From contig NZ_WBMT01000008.1 in the NCBI RefSeq assembly GCF_008923185.1, forward strand, positions 186,001-250,000: a stretch of DNA of 64,000 nt. The letters are read 5' to 3'. Every line of letters begins with the position of its first letter. The first letter of the stretch is position 1. The DNA comes from Actinomadura rudentiformis. Its GTDB lineage: Bacteria; Actinomycetota; Actinomycetes; Streptosporangiales; Streptosporangiaceae. The translations under genes were made by a program, and so were the position numbers. The notes beneath the pieces were generated by a model. That model was not told the DNA's origin. It saw nothing but the letters and a program-made list of their open reading frames with translations, and did no database searches. Shown piece after piece: positions 17,301-24,643 of this stretch.

Positions 17301-17842
17301 TCTCCGGCGGCGACGGCGGGCTGGCCCGTCTCCAGGAGGCGGGCGGCGCGCCGTTCGACCGCGTGCGCGCGCAGCTCGTTCAGCCGAAGGATCTCCGGCC
17401 GCGCCCACTCCTGGTCGCCGACGTCGGCGTACGCGGGTCCGAGCCAGCGGCCCAGCGCCTGATCCAGCATGTGCAGCGCCTCGTCCGGGTTCGGGCTCTG
17501 GTCGGCGGCGCGCACCTCCTCCTCGAAGAGCCGCGCGTCCACGACCTGGGCGCGCAGCGCGTACCCCGGTGACGCGCTCACCAGGAGGTTGGCCGGGGCC
17601 CGCGGCGGCCGGTCGGGCTCCAGTGCGCGGCGCAGGTGCGACACGTACGACTGGAGGGTGCCCAGCGCGCGGACCGGCTGGTCGTCGGGCCACAGCTCCT
17701 CGATGATGCGTTCCGCCGGGACGACCCCACCGCCGGCGACCAGGAGGCGCGCGAGGACCATCCGCTGGCGGCGCGGGCCCAGCTCGACGGCGCCCCGGTC
17801 GGGGTCCTTCGCGGCCAGCGGGCCCAGCACCTGAAACCTCAT
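14342..17842 (-). CDS. AfsR/SARP-type regulator with BTAD, AAA ATPase and TPR-like region
   Basis: 1166 residues. The N-terminus is an OmpR-type DNA-binding domain (MRFQVLGPLAA..., residues 1-95), then a bacterial transcriptional activation domain (to ~250). A P-loop ATPase follows (Walker A VHGEPGIGKTALL near 315, Walker B VAVLLDDLH near 405), then a long helical TPR-like region to the end. A Pro/Ala linker (around 16210-16290) contains repeats of PPAPPPPAP. The frame is open to 17917, but MRFQVLGPL at 17842 is the family's universal start. It is divergent from the BKACE gene with only 65 bp between starts. Its target genes cannot be read from sequence. Confidence 0.9.
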   Translation of the reverse strand: MRFQVLGPLAAKDPDRGAVELGPRRQRMVLARLLVAGGGVVPAERIIEELWPDDQPVRALGTLQSYVSHLRRALEPDRPPRAPANLLVSASPGYALRAQVVDARLFEEEVRAADQSPNPDEALHMLDQALGRWLGPAYADVGDQEWARPEILRLNELRAHAVERRAARLLETGQPAVAAGDLEAFLAAEPLREESWRLLAIALYRMGRQGEALGALRRARTMLADELGVDPGPGLRDVETAILAQDPVLDAVPQMKPLEPVEPPQRAAAPPEAVPSPGNVPDTGLFGRANDLEQLTRTAQAAEAGRRLRTALVHGEPGIGKTALLEVLAVGLATAGWRVAWGRCPEAGGAPPLWPWHQVITTLVGEPPSAADRFQTSRAVSDRFARTADSRPVAVLLDDLHIADEGTLAVLRDVLGGPPPAMPVLVVGTYRSAEVSGPLADTLAVFSRQGALRLPLGPLPDADAAALVRAVQAEEGTADRVDPGAVASIVERAGGNPFYLRELARLPVGAPEDAAYTPPPAPAPPAPPPPAPPPPAPADATAGATAGAAEPEAEEVPAGIAEVIRLRIARLPALTRNVLRVVAVIGREADVRLVVAAQRQDPDDVYDALEAAVVGGLLEEPAAGRVRFAHVLVRDTVYGDLLRLRRARLHADVGAATERIFPGALAELAHHFSEAAVLGESDKAVRYCRAAAEAAENAFAYASALDLWERALAAFDRDGMAGDPRIRTELLIGRARAAQLAGRPRWAHDLRGEAIHAAEAIGDPELTARAIVAIDTPTLWYSRPRGQIDIDLIQLIRRTLPAVPDALKAGLRTTYALEAGLHHDPDGAVEAATAAVEWAREAGETTVLAAALNALYFAERRPGRYAEVTRVALELERLGRDERMPGVEALGLLARCVELGAQGELDKIASLTGAVAELADRYELPVFRMQVQLADAARELVQGDLDTAGQSFAALAETAASREMWDVTGAGVIGRLCARQAAGDIASAEQDARLIASFDAVVGTPMHACTIAARGDAEAAFTLLRKASEPPSDQLWLLLEGFRADALTLAAAAAPGSAPDAKPGSAPDAALDAEGHNGPASPRELAGPLYERLLPYEPFVCGGETMGLHLGPVAARLARLAGLLGLPKAVVAGHWEAALALARRARAPRWQREAETALERLNHRSS
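16215..16285 (-). repeat. Pro/Ala-coding tandem repeat in the AfsR-type regulator
   Basis: Three near-identical 15-nt units (GGAGCGGGCGGTGGG on the plus strand) encode a PAPPP linker between the ATPase and helical parts. It is in frame and probably variable in length. Confidence 0.6.
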
Positions 17843-17907
17843 CGCCGCCCATGATGTCCCGTGCGCCTCACTTGCGGGAGTGCCTTCGCAGGACAGATCA
17901 TTCGAGC

Positions 17908-18735
17908 ATGGGAGCAACGACGCTCATCACGGTGGCACCGACCGGCGCCGAATCGGCGAAAGCCGAGGTCCCGGCGCTGCCGGTGACGCTCGACGAGCTG
18001 GTGCAGACCGCGAAGAACTGTGAGGCCGCCGGTGCCGCGGTCATCCATGTCCATATCCGCGACGACGCGGCACGGCCCACGCTCGACCTCGCGCGGCTGC
18101 GCGACACGGTCCAGGCGTTGCGGGAGGCGACGGGTCTGATCGTCCAGCTGTCGACCGGCGGGGCGGTCACCGATCCGTACGAGGATCGCCTGCGGGTGCT
18201 GGAGGCCGGACCTGACGGGTGTTCGCTGACCTGCGGCACGGTCAATTTCGGCGACGACGTCTTCATGAACCCGTGGCCGTTCATGGTGGAGCTCTACCGG
18301 CGGACCCAGGAGCTGGAGATCGTTCCGGAATTCGAGCTTTTCGACCTGGGCCAGGTCGCCGCTCTGCACCGGCTGCTGGACAAGCACGGCCCGCCGTACG
18401 GCGGGCACGTCCACTGCGACCTCGTGATGGGCGTGCCCGGTGGCATGCCGGGCGACACGCGCACCCTGGTGGCGGCGGTGGACGCCCTCCCCGAAGGGGC
18501 CACCTGGTCGGCGACCGGCGTGGGCCGGACGTCCCTGCCCGTGATGTACGCGGCACTGTCGGCGGGCGGCCACCTACGGGTCGGCATGGAGGACACACTG
18601 ACCTACGCCAGGGGAGAGCCGGTGGCCTCCAACGCGCAACTCGTCGAGCGTGCCGCGGCCGTGGCCCGCTTTGCTCAGCGCCCACCAATGGACACCGCCC
18701 AGGCTCGCGAGTTCCTGGGCGTGAGACCCCGCTGA
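17908..18735 (+). CDS. BKACE-family beta-keto acid cleavage enzyme (DUF849)
   Basis: A 275-residue TIM-barrel protein of the 3-keto-5-aminohexanoate cleavage family, which condenses a beta-keto acid with acetyl-CoA to give acetoacetate and a CoA ester. Zinc ligands are visible in VIHVHIRDD and GGHVHCDL, with the family's VQLSTGGA, CGTVNFGDD and EFELFDLG motifs. The substrate of this diverse family cannot be fixed from the motifs. The ATG at 17908 starts the conserved region; an upstream ATG at 17851 would overlap the divergent regulator's promoter. It may be a target of that regulator. Confidence 0.88.
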   Translation: MGATTLITVAPTGAESAKAEVPALPVTLDELVQTAKNCEAAGAAVIHVHIRDDAARPTLDLARLRDTVQALREATGLIVQLSTGGAVTDPYEDRLRVLEAGPDGCSLTCGTVNFGDDVFMNPWPFMVELYRRTQELEIVPEFELFDLGQVAALHRLLDKHGPPYGGHVHCDLVMGVPGGMPGDTRTLVAAVDALPEGATWSATGVGRTSLPVMYAALSAGGHLRVGMEDTLTYARGEPVASNAQLVERAAAVARFAQRPPMDTAQAREFLGVRPR

Positions 18736-18840
18736 ACCACCGGCGGAACGACCTGCTGAACCACCGCTCGGGGGTAGCCCGACCAGGGTATTTGTTGGCA
18801 ATATCCTGGTAAGGAACGTTTGGGCTTTTCAGGGGTGAAC

Positions 18841-19824
18841 ATGCAGGTCAATCCGGTCTTGGTTGAGGTGGAGCGCTCCGGCTTCGTGGAGTCGTGGCAC
18901 CGCGGGTCCGCGATCGGGCTCGGCGCCGAGGGCTCGGTGACCGTCCGCACGGGCACACCTGACGTTCCGATCTTCCCGCGTTCGGCCAACAAGCCGATGC
19001 AGGCGGTCGCGATGCTCCGGTCCGGCCTCGGCCTGGAGGGTGAGCTGCTGGCCCTCGCTGCCGGGAGCCACTCCGGGGAGGACTTCCACGTCGAGGGCGC
19101 GGAGAAGATCCTCGCCGGGGCCGGCGTATCCGCAGACCTTCTGCAATGCCCGGCGCAATGGCCCCTTGAGCCCGAGGTCGGCCTGGAGGTGGCCCGGAGC
19201 GGCGGCGACCGCTCGCGGCTGCGAATGAACTGCTCGGGCAAGCACGCCGGGATGCTCGCCGCATGCGTAGTGGCAGGCTGGCCCACTGACTCCTACCTGG
19301 CACCCGAGCACCCCCTCCAGCAGGCGGTGCGAGACGTCGTGGAGGAGCTCTCCGGCGAGAAGCCCGTGGCGGTGGGCGTGGACGGATGCGGCGCGCCGCT
19401 CTTCGCGATCTCGGTGATCGGGGTGGCCAGGGCGTTCCGGGCCCTCGTACTGGCGGAGCCGGGGACGCCGGAACGCCAGGTGGCGGACGCGATGCGCGAG
19501 CATCCCGCGTGGACGTCCGGCACGCGCCGCGAGGAACGGCGGCTGATGGACGCCGTCCCGGGGCTGATGGTCAAGTGCGGCGCGGAGGGCGTCGACGCGT
19601 TCGCGTACGCGGACGGGCGAGCCGGTGCCGTGAAGGTCGACGACGGCTCGATGCGGGCCCGGACGCCCGTGACGGTGGCCCTCCTCCGTGCCCTCGGCAT
19701 CGACACCGCGCCGAACGTGGACGCTGCGGTGCTGGAGGACCTGGCCACGGTCGGGCTGCACGGCGGTGACGGAGCCGTCGGCGCGATCCGCCCGGCCAAG
19801 GGCCTCTTCGGCACTGCCCTCTAG
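18841..19824 (+). CDS. Asparaginase II family protein (R. etli type)
   Basis: 327 residues of the PF06089 family, unrelated to the bacterial type I/II asparaginases. Signatures: VEVERSGFVESWHRG at the start, PRSANKPMQA, AGSHSGE and the catalytic-region motif MNCSGKHAGML with the family's SGKH residues. It probably hydrolyses L-asparagine to aspartate and ammonia. The ATG at 18841 follows AGGGGT; an in-frame TTG at 18820 is less likely. It is convergent with the small membrane protein gene. Confidence 0.88.
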   Translation: MQVNPVLVEVERSGFVESWHRGSAIGLGAEGSVTVRTGTPDVPIFPRSANKPMQAVAMLRSGLGLEGELLALAAGSHSGEDFHVEGAEKILAGAGVSADLLQCPAQWPLEPEVGLEVARSGGDRSRLRMNCSGKHAGMLAACVVAGWPTDSYLAPEHPLQQAVRDVVEELSGEKPVAVGVDGCGAPLFAISVIGVARAFRALVLAEPGTPERQVADAMREHPAWTSGTRREERRLMDAVPGLMVKCGAEGVDAFAYADGRAGAVKVDDGSMRARTPVTVALLRALGIDTAPNVDAAVLEDLATVGLHGGDGAVGAIRPAKGLFGTAL

Positions 19825-19830
19825 GCGGCA

Positions 19831-19846
19831 GCGGCCTCAAGGCCGC
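19831..19846. terminator. Hairpin between convergent genes
   Basis: GCGGCCT (19831-19837) and AGGCCGC (19840-19846) are perfectly complementary, seven bases after the asparaginase stop. The surrounding 60 bp repeat the GCGGC(A/C) theme. It is a plausible bidirectional terminator for the asparaginase gene and the gene ending at 19891. Confidence 0.45.
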
Positions 19847-19890
19847 AGCGGCCGAGAAGCGGCAGTGGCTAATGAGGCGGGTAGCGGCCT

Positions 19891-20226
19891 TTAGGAGGGC
19901 AGCAGTTCCGTTTTATGTTCGGCTTCGTGAGCCGCGGCCTCTTCGGGTGAATAGCTGTGCGAGTAAATTCCAGGCGAGTAGTGGTAGAAGCCGCCGCCGA
20001 CCTCGTGCCCTACCTCAAGACTCCGCGGGCCCTGCTCCGGCACGTTGAACGTCTCGAACTTCTCGCCCTGCCGCCTTGCCCGCCATGCGGCGTTGGTCCT
20101 CTTGAGGCCGAAGGCGATCAAGTACGCGAAGGTGATCAATGCCAACGCGAGGACGGGCGGCCCGAGCCACAGCGCGACTCCGTCGCCGAGCCTGTTCCCG
20201 GTCGCCATCACGATCTCTGCGCCCAT
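19891..20226 (-). CDS. Small single-pass membrane protein
   Basis: 111 residues with one membrane helix (WLGPPVLALALITFAYLIAFGL) and a polar C-terminal half rich in Tyr/His/Ser (FYHYSPGIYSHSYSPEE). The ATG at 20226 is preceded by GGGAG at a good distance; the frame is open to 20322, but that part overlaps the MFS gene end. It lies downstream of the MFS transporter on the same strand. No family recognised. Confidence 0.65.
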   Translation of the reverse strand: MGAEIVMATGNRLGDGVALWLGPPVLALALITFAYLIAFGLKRTNAAWRARRQGEKFETFNVPEQGPRSLEVGHEVGGGFYHYSPGIYSHSYSPEEAAAHEAEHKTELLPS

Positions 20227-20321
20227 TCGACCAACTCCCTGCGCCGGTTGTTCGTCAGATGGTCCCTTAACGGTACAGAAAGGTCGTGGGAGTGGATTAT
20301 TGCGCGCTGCAGCTAATGGCA

Positions 20322-21563
20322 TTATTTAAGTGAACTTGACCCGGAAGGGGCTCTCTTTACCATTGGGGTGGACTCGCCCGGCACGGTGACGGCACGGTTG
20401 CGACCGGCGGCCAGGCCGGGGATCGCAAGCCCGGCGACGACCACGAGCGTCACGACGATGGGAACGGTCCAACCATGTGTCGCGTCATGCAGGGCGCCAA
20501 TGGCCAGCGGACCCATCGCCGCGATCATGTAGCCGACGCCCTGGGCCATCCCGGAGAGCTGCGCGGCCACCCGGGCGTCCTGCGCTCGTAGCCCGATGAA
20601 CGAAAGCGCTGTCGCGAACCCAAGTCCCTGCCCGAGCCCCAGCACGGCGGAGAACACCCACACCGACCCGATCGGAGCCCAAGCGATCCCTGTGAACCCG
20701 ATGAGGCTCGCCACCACGACGGCGCCGACGAGGGGCCGCTGGTCGCGCATCCTCCGTTCGAGCAACGGCACGCAAAGGGACCCCACGGCCTGCATCAGGC
20801 TCGACAGCGCCAGCACGTAGCCGGCAGGGGCCTCGGCCATGCCGCGGTCCTGGCAGATCGTCGGCAGCCAGCCGACCACCACGTACGCCAGCAGGGATTG
20901 GACCCCCATGAAAGCCGTCACGTGCCACGCCAGCGGGGAACGCCAGACATGCGCGGCCAGCGCCCGAGAAGAAGGGCCGACAGGTGCCGTACGAGCCGCC
21001 TGCGCCGCCCGCCGGGCCCTGGGCAACCACACCATCGCCGCCAGGCCCGCAGGAATCACAAGCAATCCCAGTGGCACCCGCCACGAACTGTCCAGGGCAT
21101 GCTCGACAGGCACCGCCAACCCTTGCGAGACGGCCGCGCCCGCGGTGACGGCCACCGTATAGACGGCCGTCACCGTCGTGATCGAGTTCGGGTGGTCGCG
21201 CTTGATGATCGCGGGCATCACGATGTTGCCGATGCTGATCGCGATCCCGGCCACCAGCGATCCGGCGAACAGCGCCACCGGGGCGCCCGCCAGCCGCAGC
21301 AGCAGCCCGGCCATCAGCAGGATCATGGCCACGATCAGCAACGACTCGTTCCGAGGTGCCCGCCGCAGGAACGCCGCCAGCAGCCCGTACGCGCCGAAGA
21401 ACACCAGCGGCACCGTGGTCAGCGCCCCCGCCGCCGTCCCCGACAGCCGGAACTCCTCACTGATCTCGGTCAGCACCGGCCCGACCGCCACAATGGCGGG
21501 CCGCAGATTGACCGCGACGAGAACGATCAGCACCAGCTGCCCGACGAGCATCCGCCGCGTCAT
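20322..21563 (-). CDS. MFS transporter, CynX/NimT family
   Basis: 413 residues with ~12 membrane segments. The N-terminus VLIVLVAVNLRPAIVAVGPVL and the segment AISIGNIVMPAIIKRD are typical of CynX/NimT-type major facilitators (cyanate, nitroimidazole and related small organic anions or drugs). Its ATG overlaps the stop of the GntR gene (ATGA at 21560-21563), so regulator and transporter form one unit. Substrate unknown. Confidence 0.88.
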   Translation of the reverse strand: MTRRMLVGQLVLIVLVAVNLRPAIVAVGPVLTEISEEFRLSGTAAGALTTVPLVFFGAYGLLAAFLRRAPRNESLLIVAMILLMAGLLLRLAGAPVALFAGSLVAGIAISIGNIVMPAIIKRDHPNSITTVTAVYTVAVTAGAAVSQGLAVPVEHALDSSWRVPLGLLVIPAGLAAMVWLPRARRAAQAARTAPVGPSSRALAAHVWRSPLAWHVTAFMGVQSLLAYVVVGWLPTICQDRGMAEAPAGYVLALSSLMQAVGSLCVPLLERRMRDQRPLVGAVVVASLIGFTGIAWAPIGSVWVFSAVLGLGQGLGFATALSFIGLRAQDARVAAQLSGMAQGVGYMIAAMGPLAIGALHDATHGWTVPIVVTLVVVAGLAIPGLAAGRNRAVTVPGESTPMVKRAPSGSSSLK

Positions 21564-22246
21564 CGCGAACCCTCGACCAGCGTCTCCAGGGCGGCCAGAC
21601 TCGGTTCGACGATCGCCGCAGCCGCCCGCCCGGCGGCATCGGCGTCCTGCCGGGCGATGGCGTCGGCCACGGCCTGGTGGGCCTCCTGACTGGCCTCCGG
21701 GACCGCTTGATCGAGCCGCAGCGCGCTCAGAGCCTCGCTGAGCCGCCGCATGAAGAACCGGCAGGCCTCGATCAACACGGCATTCCCGGTGCTCTCCACA
21801 ACGCCCAAGTGAAATCGCGAGTCCGCAGCCCCGAACTCCTCCGCACCGGTCGCAGCCGCCCGTGCGGCCAGCAGCTCTTCAAGCCGAACGAGATCCGCAT
21901 CGGTCCGGCGCCGCGCGGCGAGCCGAGCCGCCTGCACGTCATACGCCAGCTGCACCTCGAAGACATCACGCAAGCTGGCCCGCTCGACCTTCCGCAGCAA
22001 TGGCCGAGGATCAGCCCCACTCCGCACGTAAGTCCCATCGCCCCGCCGCACCTCAAGCACGCCGACATGCGACAAGGCCCGAATCGCCTCCCGCACCGCA
22101 GGCCGGCTCACCCCGAGCTGCGAAGCGAGCTCGAACTCCCCAGGAATCCGGTCGCCAACGCGCCAAGCCCCCGCCGTCACCTCACCCTGAAGCTGCTCAA
22201 GCACAGCCTCCACAGCCGACCTACCGGGCACAGGACTCAACGGCAC
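21560..22246 (-). CDS. GntR-family (FadR subfamily) regulator
   Basis: 228 residues: an N-terminal winged helix (VGDRIPGEFELASQLGVSRP AVREAIRALSHVGVL) and a C-terminal FCD domain with the metal-site pattern (DSRFHLGVVESTGN and EAHQAVADAI). A near-textbook operator lies 18 bp upstream of its start, implying autoregulation together with the MFS gene it overlaps. The ligand is probably a small carboxylate (family knowledge). Confidence 0.9.
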   Translation of the reverse strand: MPLSPVPGRSAVEAVLEQLQGEVTAGAWRVGDRIPGEFELASQLGVSRPAVREAIRALSHVGVLEVRRGDGTYVRSGADPRPLLRKVERASLRDVFEVQLAYDVQAARLAARRRTDADLVRLEELLAARAAATGAEEFGAADSRFHLGVVESTGNAVLIEACRFFMRRLSEALSALRLDQAVPEASQEAHQAVADAIARQDADAAGRAAAAIVEPSLAALETLVEGSR

Positions 22247-22263
22247 CGAAAGCCTCCCAAAGA

Positions 22264-22282
22264 TAAGATGTCAGACATCTTA
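22264..22282. promoter_or_regulatory. GntR/FadR-type operator
   Basis: TAAGATGTC-A-GACATCTTA is a perfect 9-1-9 inverted repeat. Its centre contains GT-NNN-AC, the FadR-subfamily half-site core. It lies 18-36 bp upstream of the GntR gene start, so it is most likely the autoregulatory operator. Confidence 0.8.
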
Positions 22283-22375
22283 CGCATCAGCTCCCAGCGC
22301 AGGTGTGCCCCGCCGCACCTGCCGGACTTCGTGAGACGGCATCGTCTGGGCTCTGTCTCGTTGATCTGAGGCAGA

Positions 22376-22984
22376 TCATCGGCTGGGCGACGCTGCGTCA
22401 CCCGTTTGCTGCTCCAGTAGGCGATCGACCGCGTTACGGGCGCGGGCCAGGGCGTCCTTGCGGCCGAGAAGCTGGCGATCGTGATTCGCCTGAAGCACCA
22501 TGGCGTGCAGTTCGAAGACGAGCTGCTCGACGTCCGTGTCCGACGGAAGCTCGCGAAGGCGGACGGCGAGTTCGACCTCGCGTTGGAGCAGGGCGTCGGC
22601 TCGGGCGACGGCGTCTGCGACCGCGTCTCGGACGGGTCCCGACCGGCCGTCGAGTTCACTTGCGGCGGCAACGAAAAAGCATCCGCCCTCGAAAGTCTCC
22701 AGGTAGCCGATCCACAACGACATCAGCGCCCGCAGTCGCGCGAGCCCGGCGGGCTGCCGCTCGGCGGGCAGCAAGACATCTCGCTCGAAGACCCGCGATG
22801 CGGCCGAGACGATCGAGAGTTGGAGTTCCTGCTTGGTGCCGAAGAGGGTCTGGATGCCGCTCTTGCTCATGCGCAGAGCGTCCGCCAAGCGTCCGAGCGT
22901 CAGACCCTCGATGCCTTCGACCGATGCGATGTGCACCGCGCGATCGACGATCGCGCCGCGGCGTGCGTCGCCTGTTCGAGTCAT
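22376..22984 (-). CDS. TetR-family repressor
   Basis: 202 residues starting MTRTGDARRGAIVDRAVHIA, with the helix-turn-helix LTLGRLADALRMSKSGIQTLFGTKQEL and a TetR_C ligand domain containing FEGGCFFVAAASELDGR. The upstream frame is open to 23365 but reads through the SnoaL gene, so the ATG at 22984 is chosen. TACGAT lies seven bases before that ATG, implying a leaderless mRNA, and the first operator covers it. Divergent from the SnoaL/DUF3237 pair. Confidence 0.88.
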   Translation of the reverse strand: MTRTGDARRGAIVDRAVHIASVEGIEGLTLGRLADALRMSKSGIQTLFGTKQELQLSIVSAASRVFERDVLLPAERQPAGLARLRALMSLWIGYLETFEGGCFFVAAASELDGRSGPVRDAVADAVARADALLQREVELAVRLRELPSDTDVEQLVFELHAMVLQANHDRQLLGRKDALARARNAVDRLLEQQTGDAASPSR

Positions 22985-22985
22985 G

Positions 22986-23039
22986 GATACGATCGTATCT
23001 GCAAATACGACCGTACGTATTGACAGATACGATCGTATC
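22986..23039. promoter_or_regulatory. Three phased TetR operators in the divergent promoter
   Basis: GATACGATCGTATC occurs perfectly at 22986-22999 and again at 23026-23039. A degenerate copy (AATACG-N6-CGTATT, 23004-23021) lies exactly between. Centres are spaced 20 and 20 bp, about two helical turns, so repressor dimers would bind one DNA face. TTGACA at 23020-23025 abuts the third site, which therefore lies in the promoter spacer of the SnoaL gene. The first site touches the tetR start. Confidence 0.8.
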
Positions 23040-23074
23040 CATTTAGCGTCGGGGCATCCGACCTGAGGAGTTCC

Positions 23075-23470
23075 ATGACCACCCAGGATCTTGCTGCGAT
23101 CGCCAAGCGATACTTCGCCGCTTGGGAGGCGCGCGACGTCGACGCGATCGTTGCTCTGCACACCCCCGACTCGCAGTTCCAGGCCCATGGTCGGGGTGCC
23201 GCAGTCCATGGTCGCGAAGCCCTGCGGCGTGAGTTCGCGCACGTCTTCGAGCTCTACCCGGGCTTCGGCTTCGACGAGCGACGCCTGCTGTTCGGTAACG
23301 GCCATTGGGTTCTGGACTGGACGCTGACGTTCCAGCGGCCCGGCGAAGATCGTCGGGGCGTTCACGCCCTCGACGTCGTCGAGGTGGCATCCGACGGCCT
23401 CGTCACACGCAAGGACACCTTCTTCGACTTCGCTGAGTTGAAGGCCGCGTTCGGTGGCGGGGCCGCGTGA
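23075..23470 (+). CDS. SnoaL-like (NTF2-fold) protein
   Basis: 131 residues with the NTF2-like opening AIAKRYFAAWEARDVDAIVALH and a C-terminal DVVEVASDGLVTRKDTFFD, typical of SnoaL-like isomerase/hydrolase or binding proteins of actinomycetes. GAGGAG precedes the ATG. It overlaps the DUF3237 gene by four bases (GTGA) and is controlled by the phased operators upstream. The catalysed reaction is unknown. Confidence 0.85.
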   Translation: MTTQDLAAIAKRYFAAWEARDVDAIVALHTPDSQFQAHGRGAAVHGREALRREFAHVFELYPGFGFDERRLLFGNGHWVLDWTLTFQRPGEDRRGVHALDVVEVASDGLVTRKDTFFDFAELKAAFGGGAA

Positions 23471-23967
23471 GTGCCGCCGACACGACCACGCCTTTGTTCG
23501 ATCGGGCGTTGCTCGATGCGTTGCCCGTCGAGCATCTCTGCGACCTCAGCATCGACCTCGAGCCAGCCCAGATCATCTCGACCCCGCTCGGTACCCGTTT
23601 GACTTTCGTGACCAAGGGCGGCCGTTTCGAAGGGCCGGGCTTCCGGGGCGAAATGCTGCCCGGAGGCGGCGACTGGGTGTGGCTGGGAGCCGACGGGATC
23701 AGTCGCATGGACGTTCGCGCGACCCTGCGCACCCACGACGGTGTCCTCATCCACTACGACTCGAACGGAGTGCTCAGGTTCCCGCCCGATGGCCGGCAGC
23801 GTCTGGCCGACGGGGAGCGGCTGTCGGTCGACGAGAGTTACGTGCGGCCGACGCCGAGGTTCGAGACATCCGACGAGCGCTACTCATGGCTGAGCGGACT
23901 GGTCGTGGTCGGCTACGGCGAATACGGTCATGGCCGCATCGACCACCGGATGTATCGGATTCTGTAG
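23467..23967 (+). CDS. DUF3237 domain protein
   Basis: 166 residues carrying the DUF3237 core: GGRFEGPGFRGEMLPGGGDW, then RTHDGVLIHYDSNGV and a C-terminal YSWLSGLVVVGYG. These small beta-barrel proteins often occur beside oxidoreductases and NTF2-fold proteins, with no established biochemistry. GTG start inside the SnoaL stop, so translationally coupled. Probably a two-gene detoxification or small-molecule-processing unit under the TetR repressor. Confidence 0.82.
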   Translation: MSAADTTTPLFDRALLDALPVEHLCDLSIDLEPAQIISTPLGTRLTFVTKGGRFEGPGFRGEMLPGGGDWVWLGADGISRMDVRATLRTHDGVLIHYDSNGVLRFPPDGRQRLADGERLSVDESYVRPTPRFETSDERYSWLSGLVVVGYGEYGHGRIDHRMYRIL

Positions 23968-23992
23968 CGTTTGAAACACCACCGTTGGATTG

Positions 23993-24027
23993 GCGCGCAG
24001 TGCCCTGGGGTCCAGGGCACTGCGCGC
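23993..24027. terminator. Strong bidirectional terminator
   Basis: A perfect 16-bp inverted repeat (GCGCGCAGTGCCCTGG and its complement) with a 3-nt GGT loop lies between the converging DUF3237 gene and the minus-strand gene ending at 24041. Confidence 0.85.
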
Positions 24028-24040
24028 TCGTGTGAAGCGG

Positions 24041-24448
24041 CTACTTCCACTCGTAGGTCTTGGACTCGACCTTGCCGCTCTCGTCGGCCTCGTGCTCGAA
24101 GACGCAGGCTGTGCCATTGAGGCGTGAGAGTTTGTCGGACTCGGTCTGGTAGTAGATGGCCCCGCGCCACGAGGATGCTCCGTTGCGCAGGAGCTTGCCG
24201 ACCCCCGAGCCCTTCCAGAGGGCCGTCTCGCCGCTGGCGGTCATGGAGAGGCCCTGTCCTTCACCGTAGAGGGAGCCGTCCGGCTGCCTCCGCGAGACGT
24301 ACGTCCCCATGTCCGTGACCTCTTCGCCGAGCAGGTGGCCCCGTGCCTCGAACGACACCTCCACCTTGGGCTCGCCCGGCTCGCCTGGCAGGATCCGCGT
24401 CCCCGTGATCTGCCCGGTGTCATGACCGATCTGGTCGCCAAGAGCCAT
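24041..24448 (-). CDS. Unrecognised 135-aa protein
   Basis: A soluble protein beginning MALGDQIGHDTGQITGTRILPG and rich in Gly and beta-strand-like alternation (EVSFEARGHLLGEEVTDMGTY, WRGAIYYQTESDKL), which suggests a small lipocalin- or allene-oxide-cyclase-like barrel. No signal peptide or membrane segment. Isolated, convergent with DUF3237. I do not recognise the family. Confidence 0.65.
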   Translation of the reverse strand: MALGDQIGHDTGQITGTRILPGEPGEPKVEVSFEARGHLLGEEVTDMGTYVSRRQPDGSLYGEGQGLSMTASGETALWKGSGVGKLLRNGASSWRGAIYYQTESDKLSRLNGTACVFEHEADESGKVESKTYEWK

Positions 24449-24613
24449 CGCCGTTCCTCCCCCGTTGGATGCGCGATCTGTACGGTCGCCTCTCAGCCCA
24501 GCATCGGGTCCACGGGCCGGTCAATGCCGTTTATCTGCGGATATGCCCCTTCAATTGCCCATCCTCCGGCAAGGACGATCTCCGCCTGGCGGCCAGCGGA
24601 GATCACCGGCAAA

Positions 24614-24642
24614 GCACCCGGCGGAGGTATTTGGCCGGGTGC
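24614..24642 (-). terminator. Terminator of the SDR / CoA-transferase / crotonase / AroE-like operon
   Basis: GCACCCGGC (24614-24622) and GCCGGGTGC (24634-24642) form a 9-bp stem with an 11-nt loop just past the operon's last stop codon. On the minus strand the stem is followed by TTTGCC. Confidence 0.6.
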
Positions 24643-24643
24643 G

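Noticed and set aside
22985..23365. Upstream extension of the TetR gene by 127 codons
   Set aside because: The extension is antisense to the SnoaL gene and crosses the operator array; the ATG at 22984 gives a normal TetR N-terminus.
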